From positions 9,419,472-9,483,471 of the forward strand of contig CM055107.1 of the NCBI GenBank assembly GCA_029204225.1: a stretch of DNA of 64,000 nucleotides, read 5' to 3'. A program made the position numbers and the translations under genes. The notes under the pieces were generated by a model, which saw only the letters and a list, made by a program, of their open reading frames with translations, made no database searches and was not told the origin of the DNA. Below are positions 49,407 through 60,769 of this stretch, in pieces. Numbering within the stretch: the first letter of the stretch is position 1; every line of letters starts with the position of its first letter. Source of the stretch: Diphasiastrum complanatum (taxonomy: Eukaryota > Streptophyta > Lycopodiopsida > Lycopodiales > Lycopodiaceae).

Positions 49407-50110
49407 TGTGGATTTCAATGCTCTGGACCAAATCCATTGAGTAATGAGCATCCTAAAAGACTCAGGCTCCATCGACTTCAAAGTCATCAAAGTGTTCGAA
49501 GTTCGACTTCATCAATTTTGACTTTTCCATGTATATAATCAAATGTTAATCTCCAAAGTGTTTGACATCGAAGTGTCCGACATCAAAGTCATTGACTTCT
49601 CATGTGTATTCTTATCTGATATATACAACATCTACTTATACAACATCGAAGTCATCAACTACATCGACTTCGACTTGTCATATAATTCATCTCCATCAAC
49701 CAAATCAGTTGACATGTCTGACTTCGTCGACTTAACTGAATTCGTCATCAAGGAAAGGTCGATCCATAAACTGTCAGATGACTTCAAGTACATCTTTGAC
49801 AGTCCACCTAATTTGTAGATACATTTACAATTAGAGAAGATGACCATCTAATGCATAATGGCTATAGTACATTAAGTAGTTAAGACTTTATGCTCCCAAT
49901 GCACTGAGCATTGACATGCAATCATCAATAAATAGCGTCAACACTCTTGCCAGATTGGTGAGAACGTATTCTAGTTAAGTAACGATTATGTAGTTAGATT
50001 ATAATAATCAGATCAGCTAGAGAATTTTATGTGCCTACTGTCTTGCGCTGATCCACGCTCCTGTACTCATTTTTCTCTTACAATCAAAGTGCAAGTTTTA
50101 GTCTCACTAC
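49407..50110 (+). repeat. 3' LTR of copia element G
   Basis: Starts TGTGGATTTCAATG after the purine tract. Its first 65 bases match 5411-5480. It is rich in GACTTCGA/GAAGTC units at 49480-49760. The end is not certain, perhaps 50.1 kb. Confidence 0.6.
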
Positions 50111-50199
50111 TGCTTCATTCTTTTGCATTGCTACTCAGTTTTCATCTTGACTATTTTTGTTGTTAATTGTTGCACTATCGATCCACCATCCATCTACTA

Positions 50200-50480
50200 T
50201 CAGACTTCCGCTACTATCCTACCATTTTCGGACATGACCATGATCGATAAAGCATGTGACTGGTTTTTTAACCTTGATCATAAAGATAAGACAAATTGGT
50301 CAAATTTGAAGGAATCTTTTATCAAATGTTTTAAGCTCTTTCATTTGATAGAGAGTCTTTTTGTAAAATTGAGTAACATCAAGATGGCAAAAGATGAATG
50401 CGTATGAGACTATATCGAGCATTTCAAGCACTTGAAAGGTCAAGTACCAGAACAGCCCACCTCATCATCTGGTTTTTAGT
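50200..50480 (+). pseudogene. Gypsy gag (capsid) remnant
   Basis: The plus strand encodes 'KACDWFFNL....WSNLKESFIKCFK' and, across one stop, 'DYIEHFKHLKGQVPEQP'. This is the WF...W..L...F...F pattern of Ty3/gypsy capsid. Short, broken, and on the opposite strand to the gypsy pieces at 51.6-54.5 kb. Confidence 0.55.
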
Positions 50481-51577
50481 TGAACTTCCATGATGGATTA
50501 GACTTGAGCTTCGATCTGCGATGAACTTGTGTAGCTTCGGGCGATTCAGAAGAGGTTTTGACGCCAACCGGATGCCATGATAGGATTTGGCACGTAGACA
50601 GTCAGTAGTATGGGCTTGTGTAAACACACTAGAGAGAATATAAGTAAGGGCAAACTGAAAAATTCTGATTGAATTTTGTGAAAATTTCTGACAGAGTCTC
50701 TCAAGCACACCCACAGAATGAATTCGCACAAGGGGAGGGTCCCCTATTTATAGCCTTTTTGAGGCTAAAAAATTTGAAATTCGCCCATGTGACAGAGAAT
50801 TCGCCGGGAAAATTCTAAGACTTCCTATATGGTCTGCGAATTTTGATGATGTAGCAAAGTCGTTGTACAAATTCCTTTTGCTTAACCAATTTTTTCAAAA
50901 AAATTTCCACGTTTTCTAATCCGTGTGGGCGAGTTTTGAATGTTGTGTGCACGGCTTTCCATGTGTGAGTTCTGTGCTTGGATTTTCTATGCCTTATTTC
51001 ACTAATTTTTGAAAATTGTCTGAACAAATTCGCACAGTGGTCAGATAATATCTGATTGGCCTAAAAAAGTCCATTACATTACAGGTGAATTTTGGCTGAG
51101 GCAAAATCACAGTTTTGAATGTATTTTGTCAAGATCTGATGAATTTTCACTCTAATCACAGTGTCGACCTGATTTTTTATTGGACAAAACTCACTTTGGT
51201 AAAAGATGTATTTTGAATGAAGAGTAGAAGGCTGGCGAGTTTTATGTGAGATTTTCTGATGCTAGTGATGTAATTTCCTAGCACTTGATCCATTTTTCTA
51301 GAAAATTTGGGAGATCTGATAGAGATAGATCTGGAAACTGGTGTAGAGATCTAGAAAATTGGGATCTGATCGATCTGGACTTGCTTGATAGATCTGAAGT
51401 GAATGGAGGTGGATCGGGTCCAATTGTGAAGTTGTTGTATCTAGACGACTGATCACTAACATGCAAACAATGAGGTTGGATCAAGAAGAAGATATGAAAA
51501 ATAAATAACGGAAAATACACACACATAATGACAAGGGGACAAGGACATGCAGGCAAACATACAGAATAACAGTACGA
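50481..51577 (-). other. Probable LTR/leader region of gypsy element F
   Basis: Lies downstream of the integrase on the minus strand. The complement near 50745-50760 has GGCTATAAATAGGGG, a good TATA box, followed by a leader-like sequence. LTR borders are not resolved. Confidence 0.4.
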
Positions 51578-52258
51578 TCAGTACATTTCAAGATAGAAAG
51601 AGTGCTCATGATACTGTCTAAGGCGACTCCCATTCACTACAAAATCTAAGGAGATTCCATGAAGTGTTTTAAGGCGTGCATAACCTGACGAAAAGATCTG
51701 GTCAATCAAATATGGCCCTTGCCCTGTAAATTTCAACTTCCCCTTATGTGCCTTAGCTTGGTACAAGAGGACCTTATCCCCCTCTTTAAACTCCTTGAGC
51801 TTAATTAGACGATCATGCCAATCTTTTTGTCTACGCTTGTGAACCTGTTGTGCATGGACACTAATGGTACGGGTTTCACAAAGCTTTTCAAGATGAAACA
51901 AGCAATTGGCTAAGATTTGTTTAGAATTCAATTACAGATCATAGGCCAGGCGTAAGGATGAAACATGAAATTCAACTGGCATAACTGCTTCCTGGCCATA
52001 AGTCAACTGAAAAGGGGTAGATCCAGTAGATTTCTTCGGGGTTGTGCGATATGCCCAAAGTGTGGCATGTAATTTCAATTCCCAGTCAGATCTACTGGCG
52101 TCCACGGTCTTAGTAAGAATTTTGCATAAGATCTTATTTGTTGACTTAGCTTGGCCATTACAACGCGGGTAATAAAGAGCACTTTTCCTATGGACCACTA
52201 GGAAGGTGGATAGTAAGTGTTCGATCACAACATTTGGATCTATGGTCAATCGGTACAT
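51578..52258 (-). pseudogene. Integrase C-terminal half of gypsy F
   Basis: 'YYPRCNGQAKSTNKILCKIL' corresponds to the end of the DDE core. The expected catalytic Glu (GQAESTNK) is Lys here. The C-terminal domain follows with 'WAYRTTPKKSTGSTPFQLTY', 'EFKEGDKVLLYQAKAHKGKL' and 'GPYLIDQI'. A stop at 51932 splits it. Inactive. Confidence 0.85.
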
Positions 52259-53200
52259 CCAGCGTGCTTTCCCTGCAAAGTCACGTATACGTGACAGCGA
52301 TAATAGTTTGCATGGCCCATAAAGACCAGGACCTCACGCGCAGTTCTAGGGATGGGCATCTCTATACTGACTTTTACCTTTTCAGGATCAGTAGCGATTC
52401 CATTCCGGGATATGATGTGTCCTTGGACAACACCATGAGTAACCCAGATCTGGCATTTCTCGGGGTTTAGGGAGATACCATATCTCTGACACTGAATGCA
52501 TATTTTTTCAAGTACAGCTAGATGTCTAAATGCTTCAGAATGGACTTCTAGGTCATCTAAATAGACTTCTAGCGTGTCTCCTATTAGGTCCATAAAGGCT
52601 GCTTGCATGATGCATTGGAAGGTACTAGGAGCATTACACAGTCCAAAGGGCATCACCTTCCAACAAAAAGTCTCCCATTCAGTGGCAAAGGTAGTTTTGT
52701 GTTGATCTTCAAGTGCAATTTCTATCATATTGTAACCGCTAAAGTCGTCTAAGAAGGAATAGGCCTCATCTCCAACTAGATTCTCTAATATGGCTTCTCC
52801 AAATGGAATAGAAAAATGGTCACGTTTGGTGACAGCATTAAGCTTCTTGAAGTCAACACAAATACGAAACTTCCCATTTTTCTTGGGTACAATTACGATA
52901 GGCGACACCCATTCCGTATGTTCGACCTCATAGATAAATCCAGCCTCTATTAGGCGTTGTAACTCTTCCTTGATCTTTGCTCGGTATATGAGATTGCATC
53001 TATAGGGCCGACTAGCTACTGGAGTAGCATCAGGCGTTAGAGGTATGGGATGCATGGCAACCGTGGGACTCACTCCTTTCATGTCTTTGTATGACCATGC
53101 AAAAACATGGCGATACCGTCGAAGCAGTTTCCCTAAGGCTCTACGTTGCTCTCGATTAAGGTGAGTTCCAATATGGACAATTCGATCCTCATTTTCAATG
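52246..53200 (-). pseudogene. Reverse transcriptase of gypsy F
   Basis: A long open frame covers the fingers and palm: 'PKKNGKFRICVDFKKLNAVT', 'SFLDDFSGYNMIEI', 'MPFGLCNAPSTFQ' and the catalytic box VYLDDLEVHS, then 'FMGHANYYR'. The enzyme would copy element RNA into DNA. The frame fuses beyond residue YYR to non-RNase-H sequence, so the polyprotein is truncated although the RT domain itself is complete. Confidence 0.9.
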
Positions 53201-53249
53201 TGACCATCTGGGCTGGTCCATCATAAGGTGCATCCCCCTAAGGTTCTCG

Positions 53250-54060
53250 TTAGGCTTGAGGCAGCTGGATAGTATCATCCTCAATCGTATAGTCCTTGAA
53301 GTATTGTGGCATATCGGGCCCCTCTGGTGGGTACGACACTTTAGGTGTGATTTTCCCGGCGGATTTGGAAGTACATGGTTTGGTAGCAGATGGTGGAGAT
53401 GTTGGTCCAGAAGGCTCATCGTCATGTACTTGTGTCCAATCTTTGGGTGGTTCCATTACGATAGGAAGTTTCATTTTCTCTTTCATAGTTAGCTTGCATT
53501 TCAAGGCGTCAGCAGAAAATGATGGTTGGGCTTTTCGCAGAGGGGGTTTAGCGTCAGGTATGTCATGCAGGAGAGACTCATCTATCGCGAAAAGGGTCTC
53601 AGTCTCATGGATATCCCACTGGACAGTAGGTCTTTTAACACGGTAAGTCTTAATTGGCTCGGTCCTAATCTTGCTTACTATTGCTAATGGGGATAACAAC
53701 TTAGGAGATTCCGAAATAAGACGTTGTGAAAGTGCTCCCATATTTCTAAAATTGCCATGTTAGAAATTTCCTCCAAGTCATGGGGCGGATGGAATTGTAA
53801 AACGCTTTCGTCATCTACATACAACAAAATGGATTCATTAGTCAGTAGCCAAGCAACGTTTAGCAGCTCATCATTGTGCGGAAGAATTTCAACATATCAA
53901 TAAAGATAGGTGTATCTAAAGTGATTGATGATTCACCCGACCCCTCTTCCTGATCTGAGCTACTAGTATTTATGGCGCAGTATTCGGCGTTAACACAATC
54001 AATTGTTGCTAAACTATGGCTCCAGTTGATGATATCTGTAGGATGCGTGTAGTGTTCCAT
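53250..54060 (-). pseudogene. Gypsy F spacer between protease and RT
   Basis: An open frame at 53741-53250 and shorter frames upstream encode an acidic, Pro/Ser-rich linker without enzyme motifs, as often found ahead of the reverse transcriptase in Tat/Athila-type pol. Frame changes occur near 53750 and 54010. Confidence 0.6.
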
Positions 54061-54309
54061 TTCTTGAGTTTCACGGTATGTTCTAATAGGGATTCAGTAG
54101 TGGAAGATCCATCATCTATGACACGTGCTGGTTTGATCTTCTCAACCGAATCAATGGTGACTAATTGGTCTCGATTATTAAACGTTACCTGGCCCTTATT
54201 CCAGTCGTGCACTACGCGGGGCATTAGAAAGCCAAGAGTGACCAAGCAAGAGTTTGTAGGAGTAGGGGCGTTATTGTTGGCAATGTCCAAAACAACCAGA
54301 CCAATATAG

Positions 54310-54535
54310 GGTTTCCCAGAAAGCTATATCAGATTCTTCGAGATTAAGATACCATTTCTTAGCGTCCCCAAGTAATATCATAGAAAAAGGACGTAATTTT
54401 TCATTTTCAGAAGTATGACCATAGAATTTACAAGCATTTTCAAAATATTGGAGGAATCTGATTGGGTCGGATCCCCCATCGTATTTCGGTGCATCGATCC
54501 TAGGGATTCATCGTTCAATTAGTGTAGCAGGGGCA
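54310..54535 (-). pseudogene. Gag core of gypsy F
   Basis: The complement reads 'PKYDGGSDPIRFLQYFENAC' and, after a one-base shift, 'MILLGDAKKWYLNLEESDI', the classical gypsy gag pattern. It is followed directly by post-protease sequence, so the gag C-terminus and protease are deleted. Confidence 0.75.
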
Positions 54536-54634
54536 CTTTCAAGTTCCTTACTCTTTTGACAGATTGTTAAGCAAGCATCCAATCACTCTTGTGCACTTTT
54601 GTAGATCCATTTCTGGTCCTAAAGTACAATACTT

Positions 54635-55143
54635 TCATAGTATAGACCGCCTTTCTAAGGTTCTAAAGTAGCTTCCATTATTGATATAGAGAATAGTGTC
54701 CACATTGGATGTTTCACTATTTCTTATATCAATTTTACACATTAAGATGTAACTAGACATGAAAAACCAAATAGAATATAAATGAGATGATTCCTCCATG
54801 CTTTCAATTATGAACTCTCTTGAAAATAACAACAACCAAACAATAAATGTGAGTGATGACCACTTGCTTGCTTGTCTCCCATCTTTGTCCTTTCTTGATA
54901 TGTCTCCACCATAAAATTCCATGATTGAGCCTCCATCTCCATCTTGCCACAAGAAATCATCAAACCTTGGAAATTCATGAGTAAGCAAGTACAACAATGA
55001 CGCTAATACAGATCCATATGACTCCATATAACTAGTTGGTGGCACCAGTCCTTCTTCAAGATCCACTTGATATCTCAGGGCATCACAAAACAAAGGAGAA
55101 CAACTGCTGTTGCTAGACATTCCTCCATCTACATACATACTCT
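54635..55143 (-). other. Unrecognised ORF downstream of the LCAT-like gene
   Basis: From the first ATG (55117-55119) the frame gives about 160 residues. It shows an acidic N-terminal half ('FPRFDDFLWQDGDGG') and two hydrophobic stretches ('LTFIVWLLLFSREFII', 'YSIWFFMSSYILM') that could be membrane segments. It lies on the same strand as, and about 280 bases beyond, the acyltransferase stop. I do not recognise it; it could be a small gene, a distant exon, or chance. Confidence 0.3.
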
Positions 55144-55424
55144 TATTGACAGCTACTGATAACACTCAATCAAATAAAGAGAGGAAACCTTGCTTTCATT
55201 TAATAAAGAGTCTTCACTCTTTCACTATGAGTGTCCACAAAAACAAGCTAAACAATTTGGGTTGTCATCATACAAGTCTGATTTGCAAGGGCCAAATGAG
55301 TGATTAAGACCTAATCACAGAAAAAATCAAATAACAGACCCACCTAGCTATACTGAAGTTTAAATTGATAACCATCCAGGTCCCTTGACTCACCAGATAG
55401 CAGCTAAGCCTCAATCAGATACAG

Positions 55425-57571
55425 TTATAATGGGAGCACTCCAGAGCACTCCTTCAAAACTTCTCCAACTATTACCTCCACTGCATCTGGATCAGTTACA
55501 AGTGTGAGGTGTGACTTGTTAAGAAGCCTAATTTCCCTCGTTATCTGGCCTTCAACTGCCGCCCATTTGGAGCTGATAGCTTGTAGGCTCAGGAGAGGAA
55601 CTGTCCCATCACCATCCCCATATCCAATATCTGGTTGATGATCAAATCCACAGCATTTGTAGTTTAGTGTTTCTGCAGTTTTCACCCCTTGTCCAAAAAT
55701 AACAGTGACTGGAATGAGAGGTGCCGTAAGTGAAGAAGTAAGAAGAGGAATTCTACTCTTATAGTATCCAAAACCCTCTGGATAGCCAATATCATGAAAC
55801 AAGTCCTCATAGTCATAGGCTGTATAGTTCCTGGATGGCGTTGTAACAAGTACAGAGGAGTTGAAAACTTCCATAACAGGCAAAAGCCATAAATTGGTTT
55901 CTGAGCTTCTTTGCTCGGCCCTGAGGGTAAGGGGATCAATCAGTGGAACGCCTTCAGCATTTCCAGAAGCCATAGTCAGCAATGCTTGAACTGATCCTCC
56001 CCAAGGCCCAGACACAGTGATGAAACGACTTATGTATTTTTGCCTCCATTCAATAGGCTGTTGATGAATGACATAATGAACCCATAGGACTCCTAAACTG
56101 TGTGCCAATACAACCACTGACCTGTCTTCATTCGAACCAGAAGCTGTTTCGATCAAATTCTTTAGATTCTCCGCATACTTGATCGCCACATCCGCAGCAT
56201 AAGGCCCAGGTGCATAGCGGAAGTCGTATGGTGCACCATATAGAGTTTTCCCGACTATGTATCCTTTGGACTTAAGCCCACTAACCAGGTTCGCAAAGTA
56301 CCCAGAAACTGACCTGAATTTAGAACAAAAAACCACGTTCAGCGAACATTATTTGCAACCTTGCACACTTAAAGCCTAACAATTCACAGCATGCAATCTA
56401 AGCAGGTGTCAATTCAACAGCACCGGAGATGCTGTTCCCAGCCCAGTTCACCGGTTTGCAAACTTGATTAAGTGCAGAAGATGGAATTTGATCAAGCATA
56501 ACATGTTCACTGTTTGGTACTGAAAAAACTGTAGGATATCAAAAAGCATTTTAGCTGCACAGATAGCATTCTAGTTGATGGTCGGGATTCTGAGGCTGAA
56601 AACTGAATCTGACCAGGCAGAGGGAACACTGAGAATCAAGTAGGGCTAGTTATTCTTAAATGAGTAAGAACAGTATAAACTTGCTCCTGTCTAGTCTTCT
56701 CACATGAAAGCGTTGAAATGCTAAAATGATCCAAGAGTGCAAAAACTTTTTTACACTTCAAGATAACAGTGAAAAGAATTAATGTTTAGATTGCTTTGAT
56801 AATTAGAACACAAACCCAGGTGACGGGATCTCTTTCCAAGCCGCTTTCATCTTTCTGCGCCATGTGGGAGCTCAAACTAAGGGAAAGATAATTCGGATGC
56901 GAAGAAGCTCACTGTTTAAAGGTGGGCTTTAACACCTGAGAATTTTCAATCACTATTCTACTGATGCGATGCAAGTAGAGTATGATGCATTAGAAGAAAA
57001 TCATACTTGGAATCTTGTAAATCTTCCAAGTTTGCTATACGAAAAAATAAGGTAAGAAGCATAGGCTACACAAAAAATAGTTCTAGATTCAACCCAAGAA
57101 CAGGACTTACTTGAGAGCGGGATCTAGATATTCCATGGACTCCGTGGATCCAAAATAAGGAACTTTGGTCTCCACCCCCTCTGCATTCTGGAAGCGTTTT
57201 GTGTCAGCATTGTACTCCAGCTTCATTCGCTCAGCGAAGCATTGGGTGAAAGGTGGTACTATTTGAAGAACACTCAACCACAGCCTGAAGAAGCTAGAAT
57301 CACCCCAGCTCCAGCATAAGACGCTGCCAGGCTTGTAAGCATTTGTTAAGCGAGCATACACCTGATTGCCTCCTGTGCCTGGAACCAACACCACAGGTGC
57401 CAGTTTTGGGGTATCATTTTGTGCAGCTGCTTGAAATTGAGAGCTTAAAACAAAGCCAATCCCTGTTGGTCTGGCAGCAGCAGAAGCCAAGAATCCACAG
57501 AAAACAGCCATGATGATAAGTTCCAACGCTACACACTGAACTACATGCCCACTTAATCTGCTGCTACACAT
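55425..57571 (-). CDS. LCAT-like acyltransferase/phospholipase, 2 exons
   Basis: Exon 1 is 57111-57571 and exon 2 is 55425-56313. The 797-base GT-AG intron joins AA|G of a Lys codon. The product has 449 residues, near the ~430 usual for plant LCAT-like 1 proteins. A hydrophobic N-terminus (residues ~15-33) acts as a signal peptide or anchor. 'LAPVVLVPGTGGNQVYARL' (~57-75) is the oxyanion-loop region of this alpha/beta-hydrolase family. The catalytic triad fits Ser226 (AHSLG), Asp389 (GDGTVP) and His422 (KSHLTL). Members transfer or release acyl chains of phospholipids or sterols, often in the secretory system. Which lipid is used cannot be seen. The start ATG at 57571 is the first in frame. 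It looks intact. Confidence 0.92.
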
Positions 57572-58300
57572 AGTGCTTGCTCAATCTCAAGATTCTACTA
57601 ATCGTCCTCACTCACATACGAGAGGTTCCACAAAGGAGAAGAAATGCTTCTGCAATCTATACACTTTCAGATAGTATTGTGGGCAGTACAGCTGAAAGTT
57701 ACTACCATCAAAGCTTTAGCCTTTATGCCAGCTTTATGAGCTCAAATTTGCCTGATCAAATGTGTTTTCTTAGTTTTCTTGGAATGTGAGGTAATAAATT
57801 TGCCTGATCAGTTTTTTTTGTTTTCTTGGAATGTAACGCTTGCAATTCATACTCTCTCAAGAACCCATCATGAATATCGGTATTTCAAACTTCCAACTTC
57901 GAAGTTTTATTCAACTTCCAAGCTTTTCTTTCTTTATTCTCTCGAAACTTCTAAGCTCTAAATTTCAATAAAGTAAAAGGTGTGGTCAAAGATGAATGGG
58001 GACAGGGTAGTACTAAGAGGTGAGGTCACCATTTGTATAAAAAGTATAGACAACCCATACCCTTTTGTATCCACCCGATTTAGCGTGCCCATATCTAGAA
58101 TGCACTTGGTGCCATGCTTTGATAGCCTTTCTCTAGATTACCTTTGAAATCTGGAACTTAATTCAAGGTCATTGATTTTAACAAGCAAGTGTGAATTGAA
58201 ACTTTTAATACCAACACGGTCTTGGTATTACACTTTTTAAAATGTGATACTAGCTAGTATGTTGGTCTCTCGTCGTGGATATGTTGGCGATTGGTGTACT
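57572..58300. other. Upstream region of the LCAT-like gene
   Basis: Likely promoter and 5' UTR. Tandem near-copies of 'TTTGCCTGATCA' with 'TTTTCTTGGAATGT' occur at 57749-57790 and 57799-57835. No other feature assigned. Confidence 0.4.
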
Positions 58301-58307
58301 TATGCAT

Positions 58308-58560
58308 CTATTCGTTCTGTTGGATAGTGAAAGCATCGGCAGGGGTTGCATCAAAGGATGTCGAGTCAAACTCTTCGCCCTTACATTTTTGCTTCTCATG
58401 GCGGTATCCTTTTGATCTGCTGTTTGAGCTATTGGAATTACTCCCTAAGCTCTCATCGGTTTGACGTATAGCATCGACACAAGCCTCACTAAAGGTAGCA
58501 TATTGGGTCCTATGTTTCACGTGGCATCGTATGCTTTTAGGCAATCTAGCCTTGAACTAG
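58308..58560 (-). pseudogene. Gypsy gag remnant
   Basis: The minus strand encodes 'FKARLPKSIRCHVKH' and 'TFSEACVDAIRQTDESL', which follows the gypsy gag pattern F..GL...I...V......L.EA...A. A Ser/Asn/Lys-rich tail follows. No zinc knuckle is found. Short and isolated. Confidence 0.45.
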
Positions 58561-58869
58561 AAAGTGTTAAAAATTTAATTCTACTCCAAACCCTTCTTGT
58601 CACAATCACTATGCCTATAAAATTTGAGTAGAATTCAATAATCTACATTTTTACTTGAGATTTGAGTGGGAGCAAATCCACTAAAATTTGAAATTCTAGA
58701 AATTCGAAATTCTTTAGAATTTCCTTTGAATATTCTTCGATCCAAATGTTATTCTACCTTTAGCTGAATTTGAATTTTATTCAATGTCAACAATCCTAAT
58801 TCGGATTATTCGACACATTTGAATTTGAATTTAATTGATATTCGAGTCTCACTCAATACTCTACTTGTT

Positions 58870-59426
58870 GACAGACCTTTGACACTCCTTTTTCAAACTT
58901 CATTCAAATTCTTGCAAGAAGACGGCAAAACCATTGCGCAGACAAATGACGGCATCTCCATCAAGCTGATCAAAGATCCTAAGCTCCGGGCGGCCGCAAA
59001 AATCCTCCTGCACATGGTAGAGGTCCACATCACCAAGATGGATCACATCCCACCTAGCGATCTGTTTTCATTGAATATGACCATGGACGACCCCACCAAC
59101 AATTACAAGTGGGCAGAAAAAGTCATTGACAAACTATGTGTGGCGGTGAGAGCCAGGAAATCCCCTACCAAGTGTGGCTGTCTATTGCCATGTTGGTCAC
59201 ACAACATCTGGGACAGCAAATGGCTGCCATACTGAAAGAGCTAGAGGAAGTCTATCCTAGCACAAAGAAGCGGGCCACCCCACAGGTATCAGCAAAACTT
59301 GTCTCATCGGCACCTCCCACGAAGAAGCAAAAGGGTAAGGCAGTGAGCACCGACGACACCATCTCCCCTGATATCTTATATAGTGATATAGTAGGGGTAG
59401 AGTATGTGAATCCGGAGGGAGCTTGA
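58870..59426 (+). pseudogene. Relative of the unrecognised 46-49 kb protein (N-terminal domain)
   Basis: Frame 58870-59170 aligns with the N-terminal domain at 48750-48480. Shared features: 'FL(Q)EDG', 'TNDG..I..IKD...RA', 'LLHM.(V/I)EV...(K/R)MD', 'IPP..LF.L', then 'Y.W..K...KL' and 'TQHLG/THQLG'. A one-base shift near 59170 moves the reading to 59136-59426, which ends in a Lys/Pro-rich tail ('APPTKKQKGKAVS'). At the position of the first TGA in the 46-49 kb copy this copy has His, so the stop there is a later mutation. The C-terminal parts are missing. Function unknown. Confidence 0.55.
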
Positions 59427-59429
59427 AAT

Positions 59430-60640
59430 CCCCTTAAGTCCCAAAGGAGGTTCTAGTGCAACAGGAGGCTCTACTCCAACAAGCCCACCAACGAAGACAA
59501 GCGGTAGCTGCAGCAGTTGGCTCTTTTGATGCTAGCGCTTCCTGATTCTGGTTCAGTAAGTGTGATTTCGTTCCGGTATCATTATCTACTAACGCCACTT
59601 CCCTTCCACTACTACCCCCACCATTTACTACCACATCAACCCCCTCATTCACACTTAACACAAGTTTTGACTCCATAAGAAATATTCCATGCAAACCGAG
59701 CATTGGTGGTTCTAAAGCTCAAAGATTCTTATCAAACTACTCTAGAAAAGAATCTATCAATACTCAATTTGGGAAGAGATAATAGCTGCAACTCAAGATT
59801 TTGAGGAAAGAGGTTCAACTCGCCTACTCAAAGCAAAAGTTTGGAAGAAGCTTGACAACATGGTGAAATATTTAAGAAAAGGTAAATTTTCAGATAATGA
59901 TGTGCAAATTATGTATAAAATTACAACCAATGAATTTGTTGATGTAGTCAAGAGTGCATGAGGAGAAGATCACATAACACATTATATGGTAAGATTTCAA
60001 TGCATTATGAAATTTCATGCTACTACAATATATTTTTTATAGTACTGATTTAGATTTAGATTTAAAAAATGTAGCACATATTACGACATCATTCAACATT
60101 ATTTGCAAGAAATAGTGGAAGCCTTAGATGGAGAAATCTCATTGGAAAGCAAGAGCGGCATTTCATAAAAATACACAACATGGTGGAACTAGCACAAAGA
60201 ACAACTACATTTTGCAGCTTTTCCAATGCTTTTACAAAAGAGTACAGATCCGTCACAATACAAAATCGTCAAATAATGAGAAATTTCAAAAAGCGTGCAA
60301 ATTTGTGCATGCCAATAGGCAATAGACATAAAGATATCATTTTGTATATTGTTACACAGAGAAATCATACAAAGTTTCATAAATTTTCAAAATCTATTCC
60401 ATTTTTGACACCTTCTCTAATGATAATTGCAACTTCGAGTCGCACAATAGCTTTCTTCTTTCATATGGATCCAAGTGCTCGTAGTTGCGTACCTTACTCA
60501 AATCCACATAGGCAGCATGCAATGCAAAATGTGAAGATCTAATTTTTGAATTAACTGGGCTCCAATGGACCCATGACTCAAGATGTCAAAGGACAAATGT
60601 CCTTGAACAATCAAAGAGAAGGAACAGATGTGTGAGTATC
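59430..60640. other. Stretch without recognised genes
   Basis: AT-rich. Short frames (for example 60180-60542) have no recognisable domain. Nothing further seen. Confidence 0.4.
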
Positions 60641-60720
60641 CTTATCATTCAATATTATTCTCTTATATATGTGATGATCTGTATTAGACCAGACATAGCC
60701 TTTGTAGTCAGTTCCTTCAG
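60640..60720 (+). pseudogene. Copia RT C-terminal scrap
   Basis: The plus strand reads 'CIRPDIAFVVSSFSQDM', matching the 'TRPDI.(Y/F)(A/V)V...SQFM' motif after the copia reverse transcriptase. Only about 25 codons. Confidence 0.55.
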
Positions 60721-60769
60721 TCAGGACATGACTAATCTTGGTATTACAAAAAAACTTATAGTTTTTTAG

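Larger units (their letters stand above)
51578..54540 (-). mobile_element. Gypsy element F, internally deleted
   Basis: On the minus strand: gag core (54530-54310), post-protease region (54290-54000 and 53741-53250), reverse transcriptase (53200-52265), then the C-terminal part of integrase (52258-51578). RNase H, the integrase zinc finger and most of its catalytic core are missing at one junction near 52255. The middle of gag, zinc knuckle and protease are missing near 54300. The reverse transcriptase pattern ('HVFAWSYKDMKG', 'TEWVSPIVIVPKKNGKFRIC') resembles the non-chromovirus plant lineages (Tat/Athila type). Confidence 0.8.

Noticed and set aside
49543-49818. 91-codon frame in the 49.4-kb LTR
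   Set aside because: Lies wholly inside an LTR and consists of repeated Asp/Ile/Val units from the GAAGTC array.
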